Of a DNA stretch of 64,000 nt, positions 44,436 through 52,705 are shown piece by piece. Positions within the stretch are counted from its first letter, which is position 1; each line of letters starts with the position of its first letter. The DNA is taken from positions 2,918,144 to 2,982,143 of the forward strand of contig NC_009380.1 in assembly GCF_000016425.1 (NCBI RefSeq). Reading direction: 5' to 3'. A program made the translations under genes and the position numbers. The notes under the pieces are model-generated. The model made no database searches. It saw nothing but the letters and a program-made list of their open reading frames with translations, and was not told the origin of the DNA. Origin of the DNA: Salinispora tropica CNB-440 (GTDB lineage Bacteria; Actinomycetota; Actinomycetes; Mycobacteriales; Micromonosporaceae).

Positions 44436-44445
44436 CACTCAAAAG

Positions 44446-44459
44446 TAGAACCTGTTATC
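44446..44459. promoter_or_regulatory. KstR-type operator between fadD19 and echA19
   Basis: GATAACAGGTTCTA on the minus strand keeps AACnnGTTCTA exactly and differs at the first position. Its terminal TA starts TACTTT toward fadD19; on the other strand TATCGT (44456-44461) could serve echA19. Confidence 0.7.
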
Positions 44460-44497
44460 GTTGCTGACAAGCCTTGGAATCGTCGAAGGAGGCGCCC

Positions 44498-45292
44498 GTG
44501 GAATCGGCAGCCGAACAGCCACACGCACTCGTGGAGCAACGTGGACAAATTTTGATCGTGACGATGAACCGGCCACGGGTCCGCAACGCGCTCTCCACCG
44601 AGATGCTCGCGATCATGCGTGACGCATGGGACCGTGCGGACAGCGATCCGGAGATCCGGGCCTGCGTGCTCACCGGGGCCGGGGGTGCCTTCTGCGCGGG
44701 TGCCGACCTCCGCGCGATGACCCAGTCGCACCCCGGTGACCGATTCAACGGCGCTGACCTCTCCCGGATCGACGCGTTACTCAAGGGGCGACGCTTGCGC
44801 AAGCCTCTCATTGCCGCGGTAGAGGGGCCAGCGGTGGCGGGCGGCACCGAGATCCTCCAGGCAACCGATCTACGCGTGGCCGGTGCGAGCGCCCGCTTCG
44901 CGGTCTCCGAGGTGTGTTGGGGCCTGTTCCCGCTCGGCGGCTCCGCCGTACGGCTGGTACGACAGATCCCGTACGCCGTTGCGGCAGAGATGCTGCTTAC
45001 CGGACGCCAGTTGGGGGCCGACGAGGCCCGGGACGTGGGCCTGATCGGTCACGTGGTGCCGGACGGGCAGGCCCTGAACAAGGCCCTCGAACTGGCCGGG
45101 ATGATCGCCGCGAACGGCCCGCTGGCGGTACAGGCGGTCCTGCGCACGATGCGGGAGACCGAAGGCATGGCCGAGAACGAGGCCTTCTCTCTGGAGGCCC
45201 CGATCGGCACGGCGGTGTTCCGCACCACCGACGCCAAGGAGGGCCCTCGCGCCTTTGTCGAGAAGCGCACCCCCCAGTTCGAGGGGCGGTAG
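44498..45292 (+). CDS. echA19: side-chain enoyl-CoA hydratase EchA19
   Basis: A 264-residue crotonase, one residue longer than Mtb EchA19. It is nearly collinear: [77 protein letters not shown] and [11 protein letters not shown]. EchA19 hydrates the 22,23-double bond of the five-carbon side-chain CoA thioester, between FadE34 and FadA5 steps. GTG 44498 follows AAGGAGG; the frame upstream to 44474 overlaps the promoter. It diverges from fadD19 and is convergent, five bases between stops, with the second ligase gene. Confidence 0.95.
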   Translation: MESAAEQPHALVEQRGQILIVTMNRPRVRNALSTEMLAIMRDAWDRADSDPEIRACVLTGAGGAFCAGADLRAMTQSHPGDRFNGADLSRIDALLKGRRLRKPLIAAVEGPAVAGGTEILQATDLRVAGASARFAVSEVCWGLFPLGGSAVRLVRQIPYAVAAEMLLTGRQLGADEARDVGLIGHVVPDGQALNKALELAGMIAANGPLAVQAVLRTMRETEGMAENEAFSLEAPIGTAVFRTTDAKEGPRAFVEKRTPQFEGR

Positions 45293-45297
45293 CCAGG

Positions 45298-46848
45298 TCA
45301 GATCGCGCGATGCTGCGCGGCCCAGTACGGGTCGCGCAGCAGTCGTTTGTAGAGCTTGCCGTTCGGGTCGCGGGGCAGCTCCTCGACGTAGTCCACGCTC
45401 CGGGGCAGCTTGAAGCGGGCCAGCCGGCCGGTCAGGAACTCCAGCAGCTCGCTGGTCAGCTCCGGGCCGGTCGTCACCCCCCACTCCGGCTGCACCACGG
45501 CCTTGATCTCCTCACCCCACTCGTCGTGCGGGATGCCGAAGACCGCGACATCCGCTACCGCCGGATGAGCGGCGAGTTCCCCCTCGATCTCGGCCGGATA
45601 GACGTTCACCCCGCCCGTAATGATCATGTCACTCTTCCGGTCGCACAGGTAGAGGTAGCCATCGTCGTCGAGGTAGCCGATGTCGCCGACCGTGAACATG
45701 CGACCACGCCAGGACTGCCGGGTCTTCTCGGCGTCCCCAAGGTATTCGAAGGTCGTCTCGCCCATCTGCAGATATACCGTCCCCGGCTGACCTACAGGCG
45801 CGTCGCTGCCGTCCGGGTCGAGCACCCGCACCTGCGAGCCCGGCCAGGCCTGCCCGACCGAGCCGGGCCGGGCCAGCCAGTCCCCCGCGGAAATCAGGGT
45901 GCCGCCGCCCTCACTGGCGGCGTAGTACTCCACCACGACCGGCCCCCACCAGTCGAGCATCCGACGTTTGACCTCGTGCGGACACGGCGCCGCACCGTGG
46001 ATCATCACCCGCATCGACGACAGGTCGTACGCGGTCCGAGTCTTCTCCGGCAGGGCGAGCAGCCGGCGGAACTGGGTCGGCACCATGTGACTGTGGGTGA
46101 CCCGGTGCCGTTCGATGAGCCGCAGCATGTCGTGCGGGTCCCACCGGTCCATCAGCACCACGGGATGCCCGAGTTGGAGCGAGATGACCGCGAAGTTCAT
46201 CACCGCGGTGTGGTAGAGCGGCGAACAGCACAGGTGGACGTGCGAGTCGAAGGGTTCGAGGCCGAACAGCCCGAAGAACCAGAGTGAGACCGGCGGAACG
46301 GTGTCCGGATCGGCGCCGGTCAACGGACGGCGCACGCCCTTGGGCCGCCCGGAGGTCCCGGAGGTGTAGACCATCAGCGCACCGAGCGTCCGCGGTGCGG
46401 GGCGATCGGAGGCGCCGGCGCCGAGGTCGGCGAGCGGCCGGAACCCGGGAACCCCACCGGCCGCGGCGAAGCACCCGTCGGCCGGGATGCTGGCCTCGGC
46501 GGCGGCAGCCGCGGCAACCTCGGCGAACCGACCGTGCGCAACGAACACCCGGGCCCCGCTGTCGCGCAGAATGTAGGCGATCTCGGCGGCGGTCAGATGC
46601 CAGTTCAGCGGCACCGAGTACAGCCCCGTCTCCAAGGCCGCGAACTCGGCGGCGAGCAGGTCGGCGCTGTTGGGTAGCAGCATCGCCACGGTGTCCCCGG
46701 GTGCCAGCCCGAGCGCCTGGAAGCCGCGCCCGACCCGGTCGGCCTCGGCGGCCAACTCACCGTACGTGACGACATGTCCGTCCGGGTCAACGACGGCGAT
46801 CCCATCCGGATCCTGACTCGCGATGTTCCACAGCCCGATGCCAGTCAT
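45298..46848 (-). CDS. acyl-CoA ligase (ANL superfamily), sterol-cluster type
   Basis: A 516-residue acyl-CoA synthetase. Motifs are the P-loop MVYTSGTSGRPKGVRRPLTG, YYAASEGGGTLISAGDW, FTVGDIGYLDDDGYLYLCDR, MIITGGVNVYPAEIE and the C-terminal catalytic lysine in PRDPNGKLYKRLLRD. It is neither the FadD19 type nor, from memory, similar to FadD3. A sterol side-chain acid such as a C24 or C22 acid is a likely substrate, and a bile-acid-type ligase is an alternative. ATG 46848 has TAGAGT seven bases upstream, adjacent to a KstR-like box at 46860-46873, suggesting a leaderless, KstR-controlled transcript. Its divergent neighbour is the DUF35-ltp4-ltp3 operon. Confidence 0.88.
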   Translation of the reverse strand: MTGIGLWNIASQDPDGIAVVDPDGHVVTYGELAAEADRVGRGFQALGLAPGDTVAMLLPNSADLLAAEFAALETGLYSVPLNWHLTAAEIAYILRDSGARVFVAHGRFAEVAAAAAAEASIPADGCFAAAGGVPGFRPLADLGAGASDRPAPRTLGALMVYTSGTSGRPKGVRRPLTGADPDTVPPVSLWFFGLFGLEPFDSHVHLCCSPLYHTAVMNFAVISLQLGHPVVLMDRWDPHDMLRLIERHRVTHSHMVPTQFRRLLALPEKTRTAYDLSSMRVMIHGAAPCPHEVKRRMLDWWGPVVVEYYAASEGGGTLISAGDWLARPGSVGQAWPGSQVRVLDPDGSDAPVGQPGTVYLQMGETTFEYLGDAEKTRQSWRGRMFTVGDIGYLDDDGYLYLCDRKSDMIITGGVNVYPAEIEGELAAHPAVADVAVFGIPHDEWGEEIKAVVQPEWGVTTGPELTSELLEFLTGRLARFKLPRSVDYVEELPRDPNGKLYKRLLRDPYWAAQHRAI

Positions 46849-46859
46849 GAACCTAACTC

Positions 46860-46873
46860 TATAACGCGTTCCA
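46860..46873 (-). promoter_or_regulatory. KstR-like operator of the acyl-CoA ligase gene
   Basis: TATAACGCGTTCCA on the plus strand matches the consensus except C for T near the end. Toward the ligase its TA opens TAGAGT (46861-46856), seven bases from ATG. Confidence 0.62.
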
Positions 46874-46915
46874 CTTCCTGAACAGCAGACAAGGGGCGGC
46901 CTTGAATCATCTTGC

Positions 46916-46929
46916 TAGAACATGTTTCA
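46916..46929 (+). promoter_or_regulatory. KstR-like operator of the DUF35-ltp4-ltp3 operon
   Basis: TAGAACATGTTTCA keeps TAGAACATGTT and degenerates at the end. It lies ten bases before the GTG at 46939, and 43 bases from the box serving the divergent ligase gene, so each promoter has its own site. Confidence 0.62.
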
Positions 46930-46938
46930 CTGATTCTC

Positions 46939-47901
46939 GTGGATACCGCTTCGGCGCCCCCGCTCGCCGCCCCGCTGGACATCGGCTTCGACTACACCCG
47001 CTCCCTCGGCCCGGTCCTGGGGCGATTCATGACCGGTCTGCGCGACCGTCGAGTGCTTGGCGCCCGCACCGCCGACGGCCGCGTCCACGTTCCCCCACTC
47101 GAATACGATCCGGCGACCCACGCCCCGGTGACCGAGCTCGTTCCCGTCCCGCACACCGGCACCGTGACCAGCTGGACCTGGACCGACCGACCGCTCGACG
47201 GGCAGCCCCTCGACCGACCGTTCGGCTGGGCACTGGTCCGGCTCGACGGAGCCGACACGGCGCTCCTGCACGCCGTCGATGCCGGCACCCGGGAGTCGAT
47301 GAGGACCGGCATGCGGGTCCGCATCCGCTGGGCCGCACAGCGATCCGGGCACATCCGCGACATCGCCTGCTTCGAGCCCGACCAGGGCCCACCCCCCACG
47401 CTCGACGACACCATCAGTGGCGATCCCGTCACCGGCATAACGACTCCCATTCGGCTCTCCTACACGCACACCACCTCCGCCGAGGAGAGTCGCTACCTGC
47501 GCGCGCTGGCCGAGGGGCGGCTGCTCGGCCAGCGCTGCCCGGCCTGCCGCAAGGTGTACGTACCGCCTCGGGTCTGCCCGGCCGACGGCGTGCCGACCGA
47601 GGAGGAGGTACCAGTCCGCGATCGCGGCACGATCACCACGTTCTGTGTGGTCAACGTTCCCTTCGCCGGACAGCGGCTGGACCCCCCGTACGTGGTCGCC
47701 CAGGTCCTCCTCGACGGTGCCGACATCCCGATCCCCCACCTGATCCTCGGTCCGGCCACCAGCGAGGTACGGATGGGAATGCGGGTGGCCGCGGTCTGGC
47801 GGGAACCGACGACCTGGTCAACCACCCCGGAGAACATCGCGCACTTCCGCCCCACGGACGAACCGGATGCGCCGTACGAGTCCTACCAGGAGCACCTGTG
47901 A
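46939..47901 (+). CDS. tandem OB-fold DUF35 protein (Rv3521-like)
   Basis: A 320-residue protein corresponding to Mtb Rv3521 (about 303), which precedes ltp4-ltp3 in the same order. The N-terminal half carries GFDYTRSLGPVLGRFMTGLR and the segment GTVTSWTWTDRPLDGQPLDR. The second half repeats the OB-fold with GTITTFCVVNVPFAGQRLDP after a zinc-ribbon-like CPACRKVYVPPRVCP. By analogy with ChsH2, DUF35 proteins escort thiolase-like aldolases, so this one probably binds Ltp3/Ltp4. GTG 46939 lies ten bases after the KstR-like box with no ribosome site. TTG 46912, the upstream frame start, lies before the box and is unlikely. The stop overlaps ltp4 (GTGA). Confidence 0.86.
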   Translation: MDTASAPPLAAPLDIGFDYTRSLGPVLGRFMTGLRDRRVLGARTADGRVHVPPLEYDPATHAPVTELVPVPHTGTVTSWTWTDRPLDGQPLDRPFGWALVRLDGADTALLHAVDAGTRESMRTGMRVRIRWAAQRSGHIRDIACFEPDQGPPPTLDDTISGDPVTGITTPIRLSYTHTTSAEESRYLRALAEGRLLGQRCPACRKVYVPPRVCPADGVPTEEEVPVRDRGTITTFCVVNVPFAGQRLDPPYVVAQVLLDGADIPIPHLILGPATSEVRMGMRVAAVWREPTTWSTTPENIAHFRPTDEPDAPYESYQEHL

Positions 47902-48956
47902 ACCCGGCTGTCGCCATCATCGGCTTCGCTCAGGCACCCTGCCGACCATCAGCGGGGACCACCAGTGGCGTCGAAACCCTCGTCCCGCTCTTCCACCAGG
48001 CCCTGTCGGCGGCCCAACTCGACCGCCGCGAGGTGGACTTCTGGTGCTCCGGCTCGTCGGACTACCTCGCCGGCCGGGCATTCTCCTTCGTCAGCGCGAT
48101 CGACGCGATCGGGGCGTACCCGCCGATCTGTGAGTCGCACGTGGAAATGGACGCGGCCTGGGCGTTCTACGAGGCGTACGTGAAGATTCTGGCCGGAGAG
48201 GCGGAGACCGCGCTGGTCTACGGCTTCGGTAAGTCCTCGGCCGGCCTGCTGCGCCGGGTACTGGCGCTACAGCTCGACCCGTACGTGACCGCGCCGCTCT
48301 GGCCCGACTCGGTGAGTGTCGCCGCGCTCCAGGCCCGACTCGCTATCGACGCCGGAATCGTCACCGAACAGGCCATGGCTGAGGTGGCGGCCCGCAGCCG
48401 GGCCGACGCCACCACCAACCCCTATGCCCAGGTGTCCGGCCAACTCCGCGTCGACGACCTGGTCGACGCCCCCTACATCGCCGATCCGCTCCGGGCGCAC
48501 GACTGCGCACCTGTCTCCGACGGCGCCGCCGCACTGGTGCTGGCCGCCGGAGACCGCGCCCGCCGGCATCGAAGGAACCCGGCCTGGATCAGCGGCGTGG
48601 CGCACCGAATCGACCCGCAGGGCCTCGGCGAGCGCGACCTCACCAGGGTGCCGTCCGCCGCCGCCGCAGCCGAGGCGGTGGCCCTGCCGGACGACCTCGA
48701 CGTGGCCGAGTTACACGCCCCCTTCACCCACCAGGAGTTGCTGCTGCGCACCGCACTCGGCATCGGGGACCGGGTTCGGATCAACCCGTCCGGGGGTGCG
48801 CTCTGCGGCAACCCCATGTTCTCGGCCGGGCTGGCCCGAATCGGTGCCGCGGCCGAGCAGGTCATGTCCGGCCGGGCACGGCGGGCGGCCGGGCACGCCA
48901 CCAGCGGGCCCGCGTTGCAGCAAAACCTCATCTGTGTGCTGGAGGCGACGTCATGA
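47898..48956 (+). CDS. ltp4: thiolase-fold lipid-transfer protein/aldolase Ltp4
   Basis: 352 residues (Mtb Ltp4 354). It is a thiolase-like protein without a standard nucleophilic cysteine pattern. Segments are VDFWCSGSSDYLAGRAFSFV, EMDAAWAFYEAYVKILAGEA, PVSDGAAALVLAAGD and RINPSGGALCGNPMFSAGL, with GHATSGPALQQNLICVLE at the end. With Ltp3 it is implicated in degrading C24-branched side chains of plant sterols in Rhodococcus and relatives, probably by aldol cleavage together with the DUF35 partner. GTG 47898 overlaps the upstream stop and its stop overlaps ltp3, so the complex is made from one coupled message. Confidence 0.9.
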   Translation: MNPAVAIIGFAQAPCRPSAGTTSGVETLVPLFHQALSAAQLDRREVDFWCSGSSDYLAGRAFSFVSAIDAIGAYPPICESHVEMDAAWAFYEAYVKILAGEAETALVYGFGKSSAGLLRRVLALQLDPYVTAPLWPDSVSVAALQARLAIDAGIVTEQAMAEVAARSRADATTNPYAQVSGQLRVDDLVDAPYIADPLRAHDCAPVSDGAAALVLAAGDRARRHRRNPAWISGVAHRIDPQGLGERDLTRVPSAAAAAEAVALPDDLDVAELHAPFTHQELLLRTALGIGDRVRINPSGGALCGNPMFSAGLARIGAAAEQVMSGRARRAAGHATSGPALQQNLICVLEATS

Positions 48957-50128
48957 GACGAGCAGCCGTGCTGGGTACCGGACAGACGCATCACCAGACG
49001 CGCCGCACCGACGTGTCGATGGCCGGGCTGTGCCGGGAGGCGATCGACCGCGCGCTCGCCGATGCCGGCCTCGACTGGCCACAGATCGACGCGGTCGTGC
49101 TGGGCAAGGCCCCGGACCTCTTCGAGGGCGTGATGATGCCGGAGCTGTTCCTCGCCGACGCGCTGGGAGCCGCCGGACGCCCGTTGCTGCGGGTGCACAC
49201 CGCGGGCTCGGTGGGCGGCGCCACCGCGGTCGTGGCGACCAGTCTGGTCCGGGCCGGCGTGCACAACCGTGTGCTCGCGGTCGCGTTCGAGAAGCAGTCG
49301 GAGTCCAACGCCATGTGGGCGCTCTCCATCCAGCCGCCCTTCACCGCGCCGATCGGGGCCGGGGCCGGCGGATACTTCGCGCCGCACGTTCGCGCCTACA
49401 TTCGACGCTCGAGCGCGCCCGAGCACGTCGGCGCGCTGGTCGCGGTGAAGGATCGGCGCAACGGTGCGCTCAACCCCTACGCCCACCTGCGCCAGCCCGA
49501 AATCACGCTGGCCTCGGTGCAGGCCTCCCAGATGCTGTGGGCCCCGATCCGGTACGACGAGACCTGCCCCTCCTCCGACGGTGCCTGCGCGATGGTCATC
49601 GGCGACCAGGCGGCGGCCGAGGCAAGCGAACGGCCGGTGGCCTGGATCCGGGCGACCGCGATGCGTACCGAACCGACCTACTTCGCCGGCAAGGACCACG
49701 TGAACCCGCGGGCCGGCGTCGAAGCGGCCCAGGCGCTGTGGCAGGCGGCCGGCATCGCCGACCCACTCGCCGAGGTCGACGTAGCGGAGATCTACGTACC
49801 GTTCTCCTGGTTCGAGCCGATGTGGCTGGAGAACCTGGGCTTCGCCGAGGCTGGGCACGGCTGGAAGCTCACCGAGTCGGGCGAGACCACAATCGGCGGA
49901 CGGCTGCCGGTCAACCCGTCCGGCGGGGTGCTGTGCTCCAACCCAATCGGCGCCTCCGGCATGTTGCGCTTCGCCGAGGCCGCCATGCAGGTGATGGGGC
50001 GGGCCGGCGAGCACCAGGTAGCCGGAGCACGTACCGCGCTTGGCCATGCGTACGGCGGCGGATCGCAGTTTTTCTCGATGTGGGTCGTCAGCGACACCGC
50101 GCCAGCGGGCCCGGCGACTCCCGGATAG
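48953..50128 (+). CDS. ltp3: thiolase-fold lipid-transfer protein/aldolase Ltp3
   Basis: 391 residues (Mtb Ltp3 394). The family pattern is clear: AAVLGTGQTHHQTRRTDVSM, VLGKAPDLFEGVMMPELFLA, LRVHTAGSVGGATAVVATSL, CPSSDGACAMVIGDQAA, RLPVNPSGGVLCSNPIGASG and GHAYGGGSQFFSMWVV. It is the partner of Ltp4 and, with it, needed for C24-branched sterol side chains as reported for rhodococci. ATG 48953 overlaps the ltp4 stop. It is the last clearly sterol-related gene of the island. A small membrane-protein gene follows 56 bases later. Confidence 0.91.
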   Translation: MRRAAVLGTGQTHHQTRRTDVSMAGLCREAIDRALADAGLDWPQIDAVVLGKAPDLFEGVMMPELFLADALGAAGRPLLRVHTAGSVGGATAVVATSLVRAGVHNRVLAVAFEKQSESNAMWALSIQPPFTAPIGAGAGGYFAPHVRAYIRRSSAPEHVGALVAVKDRRNGALNPYAHLRQPEITLASVQASQMLWAPIRYDETCPSSDGACAMVIGDQAAAEASERPVAWIRATAMRTEPTYFAGKDHVNPRAGVEAAQALWQAAGIADPLAEVDVAEIYVPFSWFEPMWLENLGFAEAGHGWKLTESGETTIGGRLPVNPSGGVLCSNPIGASGMLRFAEAAMQVMGRAGEHQVAGARTALGHAYGGGSQFFSMWVVSDTAPAGPATPG

Positions 50129-50184
50129 CTGATCGACGAACGGCAGCGTCTCGCGCGAGAGACGACCGTGATGGGGAGGTACCG

Positions 50185-50361
50185 ATGAGGACATTCAGCA
50201 CCCTGTTCATCAGCGCAGCGATCGGCGTGGCGCTCGCCGCCCTCGGTGTCGCGGCCACCATGGCAGCGCTCAGTCCGACCGCCGCCGAGGTCGCGAGGGA
50301 GATGGCCAGCGAGGAGGACTTCGACCCAGCTGCACCGCCCGCCTTCTACGGCACCCGCTGA
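50185..50361 (+). CDS. small single-pass membrane protein (DUF2613-like), 58 aa
   Basis: A 58-residue protein with one hydrophobic helix (FISAAIGVALAALGVAATMAAL, described by residues 8-29) and a short polar tail ending in AFYGTR. The layout, with an N-terminal helix and a C-terminal Tyr-Gly-x-Arg, recalls the actinobacterial DUF2613 family of unknown function. ATG 50185 follows GGGGAGGTACCG, a strong ribosome site, so translation is likely. It may ride on the ltp3 transcript or be independent. It marks the boundary between the sterol island and the NRPS locus. Its function is unknown. Confidence 0.66.
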   Translation: MRTFSTLFISAAIGVALAALGVAATMAALSPTAAEVAREMASEEDFDPAAPPAFYGTR

Positions 50362-50496
50362 CACCGCCTCCTCGCCGAGCTGGGCAGGGGCCGGGAGACT
50401 GTCCCAGGGTCGGCATTGTGCGCAGGTGCGGACCCCCGGTGCAGGGCACCGGTGGCACGTTCGGCAATCACGTGGAGCCACTCGACGACTCGGCCT

Positions 50497-51603
50497 TCAC
50501 TGCGATCCACAGGGTGACGAAAGACTGAGTTCCGCCACAGGGTCCGCGGTGAGCGACTGGAAGATCTCGGTGGGTTTGAGCACCTCGGCCGCGAAGTGCA
50601 CGCCTGCGGGCACCTCCCCCGCGATTACGGCGTTCGCTGCTGCGGCCGCCATGAATCCGCTGAGTTCGTAGGAGTCGTCGCAAGCCAACGACAGGACGCA
50701 CGATGGCACCTCGACGGAGCTTCCTTCCCAGAGGTGAAACTCCTGGCCGTACCAGGTGCCGTGGCGCTGCACGTCCCTGGCCGCTGCGCTGACGAGGTCT
50801 GATCTGGCCGTGTTACCCAAAGCCCAGGACAGGGCCAGTTGCTCGGGGAGCTGGCTGCCGCCGAAGGCGGTGTACCAGTTGACCTCGCTGATCTGACGTG
50901 CGCGAGCAAATCGGACGGCCTCGGTGGCCAGGAAGGGGAAGGCGTCCACCGGCCGGGGAAACGCGGCGAGCGACAGGCCGCGTCGGGGCTCGAGGCTGTT
51001 TCCGCGAACCGCACCGTCCCGCCAGCCCGCCCCTGGTGTGCCGTGTTCGGGTCCGCGACTGAGCAGTACGTCACCAGCCGCCGCCGGGGACAACGGCGCC
51101 ACTCCGCCAAGATAGGCATCGAGGCGGCTGGCGCTTCCGACGATGTCGGCCAGGTATCGAGGCAGAATCCCGGACAGGCCCGGAAGAGCCCCCGCGGACA
51201 GCAGGGCGACCCGTCCACCCGCCAGCCACTCGTGAGTGCCGCCGTCGGTGTTCAGGCGGAGGTACGTGGGATCGTCGCCGGCGGCGTCGACGTAGTCAGC
51301 GCCGTTACGCAGCGCCGCTCGGGCAACCGTGTCGAGGACCTGGTACGACGGCCCGGCGCAGTTGACGAGTAGGTCACACCGGGCCGCGAAACGGTCAAGC
51401 GCGACCGGTTCGGCGAGGTCGACAGCGACCGGCTCGGCGAGAGTGCCACCCGCGCCCAGCGAGCGGACGAGTTTCTCAGCCCGGCTGGGGTCGCGTCCGG
51501 CCACGAGGAGTGAGGCGGCCGCGTTCTGGTGCAGGCGGCGCACGACCGCGCCACCAACGGCTCCGTAGCCGCCGAGAACGCCGATCGTCGTGGTGTGGCT
51601 CAT
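50497..51603 (-). CDS. saccharopine dehydrogenase-like NAD(P)-binding reductase
   Basis: A 368-residue protein with an N-terminal Rossmann fold (IGVLGGYGAVGGAVVRRLHQ) and the segment NCAGPSYQVLDTVARAALRN and YVDAAGDDP typical of the saccharopine dehydrogenase/opine-like superfamily. The C-terminal half is the family's mixed substrate domain. Such enzymes reduce imines or thiazoline-type C=N bonds in some metallophore pathways, and that is the role I would guess given the adjacent NRPS; a primary metabolic role cannot be excluded. ATG 51603 diverges from the flavoprotein gene across a Fur/Zur-like palindrome (51642-51658), which ties both genes to metal control. Confidence 0.82.
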   Translation of the reverse strand: MSHTTTIGVLGGYGAVGGAVVRRLHQNAAASLLVAGRDPSRAEKLVRSLGAGGTLAEPVAVDLAEPVALDRFAARCDLLVNCAGPSYQVLDTVARAALRNGADYVDAAGDDPTYLRLNTDGGTHEWLAGGRVALLSAGALPGLSGILPRYLADIVGSASRLDAYLGGVAPLSPAAAGDVLLSRGPEHGTPGAGWRDGAVRGNSLEPRRGLSLAAFPRPVDAFPFLATEAVRFARARQISEVNWYTAFGGSQLPEQLALSWALGNTARSDLVSAAARDVQRHGTWYGQEFHLWEGSSVEVPSCVLSLACDDSYELSGFMAAAAANAVIAGEVPAGVHFAAEVLKPTEIFQSLTADPVAELSLSSPCGSQ

Positions 51604-51641
51604 CGTGAGGGCCTTTCCCTGGGCACTGGCAACCGGGCCAG

Positions 51642-51658
51642 ATGATAACTATTGTCAT
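51642..51658. promoter_or_regulatory. Fur/Zur-family-like operator
   Basis: ATGATAACTATTGTCAT is an imperfect 8-1-8 palindrome in an AT-rich island within very GC-rich DNA. Its inner 15 bases agree at 11 positions with the actinobacterial Zur consensus TGAAAATGATTTTCA as I recall it. It lies 38 bases from the reductase start and 46 bases from the flavoprotein start. It does not resemble an IdeR/DmdR iron box. Confidence 0.5.
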
Positions 51659-51704
51659 TTTCGTTTATAGCGCGAGTGCCGGCGTCGCCGGCGAGGAGGA
51701 TTCC

Positions 51705-52625
51705 GTGTACGACGTGATCGTGGTGGGCGGGGGGCCGGCCGGCCTCAACGCCGCCCTGGTGTCGGGCCGACAGCGGCGACGGGTGCTGGTGGTGGACAGT
51801 GGCAGCCCGCGCAACGCGCCGGCGTCCGAGATGCACATGTTCCTCAGCCGGGACGGCTTCTCCCCGGCCGAGCTGCGCAAGGTGGGTCGCGAGGAACTGT
51901 CGGCGTACCCGAGCGTGGAGCTGCGGATGGGCCAGGTCGACAGCGTCATGCGTACCGAACACGGGTTTACCGTGGCGCTGGCCGGCGGCGACACGCACCG
52001 GACCCGCAAGCTGGTCCTGGCAACGGGACAGGTTGACCTCACTGACACCGTCGACGGGCTTGCCGCCCGCTTCGGACGCGGTGTCTTCCACTGCCCCTTC
52101 TGCCACGGCTACGAGACCCAGGGCATGACCCTCGCGGTGCTCGGGCACGAACTGCCGCAGGTCATGCAGGCGTTGTACGTCGCCGACCGGTTCAGTGAAG
52201 ACGTCATCGTCTGCACGAACGGGCATCCCGTCCCGGAATCGGCCGTGAGCCGGCTGGCCGCCGCCGGCATCCCCGTCCGGGAGGAGCCCGTCACCCGAAT
52301 CGAGGGTGAGGAAGGTGACATGCGGCTGGTCTTCGCCGATGGCACGGTGCTCGACCGGCAGGCCATCTACCACCGGGCACCCACCCGCCAGCACTCCACC
52401 CTGGCCGAACAGCTCGGGTGCGAGCTGCTGCCGGACGGTTGTGTACGTGTTGACGAGTTCCAACGAACCTCCGTGCCGGGTGTGTACGCCGCCGGGGACA
52501 CCGCCCGTCTGGCCGCGTTGCCCGACGCGTTGACGTTCGTCATCACGGGCGCGGCAGACGGCGCGCGCGCTGCGGTCTGGCTGGACCAGGAACTGTTCCG
52601 GGAGGATGCCGGACTGACCGGCTGA
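51705..52625 (+). CDS. thioredoxin reductase-like FAD disulfide oxidoreductase
   Basis: A 306-residue flavoprotein of thioredoxin-reductase size. The FAD motif DVIVVGGGPAGLNAALVSGR is at the N-terminus, the redox pair is Cys-Pro-Phe-Cys in FHCPFCHGYE, and the C-terminal FAD stretch is GVYAAGDTARLAALPD. The second nucleotide motif, normally GxGxxA/G, is degraded (LAVLGHELPQVMQALY), as in GliT/HlmI-type dithiol oxidases that do not use NADPH. Oxidation of a thiol or thiazolidine of the neighbouring NRPS product is a reasonable inference. GTG 51705 follows GAGGAGGATTCC. It is convergent with the NRPS operon, with a perfect terminator palindrome between. Confidence 0.85.
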   Translation: MYDVIVVGGGPAGLNAALVSGRQRRRVLVVDSGSPRNAPASEMHMFLSRDGFSPAELRKVGREELSAYPSVELRMGQVDSVMRTEHGFTVALAGGDTHRTRKLVLATGQVDLTDTVDGLAARFGRGVFHCPFCHGYETQGMTLAVLGHELPQVMQALYVADRFSEDVIVCTNGHPVPESAVSRLAAAGIPVREEPVTRIEGEEGDMRLVFADGTVLDRQAIYHRAPTRQHSTLAEQLGCELLPDGCVRVDEFQRTSVPGVYAAGDTARLAALPDALTFVITGAADGARAAVWLDQELFREDAGLTG

Positions 52626-52668
52626 ACGCGGACCTGTCGTTCGCGACGGCGCGGCGGGCTGGCCGAAC

Positions 52669-52701
52669 AGCCGTGGCGGGGCGAGTCGCCCCGCCACGGC
52701 T
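52669..52701. terminator. bidirectional terminator palindrome
   Basis: Sixteen-base perfect inverted arms (AGCCGTGGCGGGGCGA) around one central base fill the space between the convergent flavoprotein gene and the T-Cy-T NRPS gene. Confidence 0.8.
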
Positions 52702-52705
52702 CCGT

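Noticed and set aside
45298-46848. Naming the ligase fadD3 or fadD17
   Set aside because: Its motifs and N-terminus do not match my recollection of either protein; only the superfamily is supported.
46902-47897. N-terminal extension of ltp4 across the DUF35 gene
   Set aside because: The DUF35 frame carries real motifs, and GTG 47898 overlaps its stop in the usual coupled manner.
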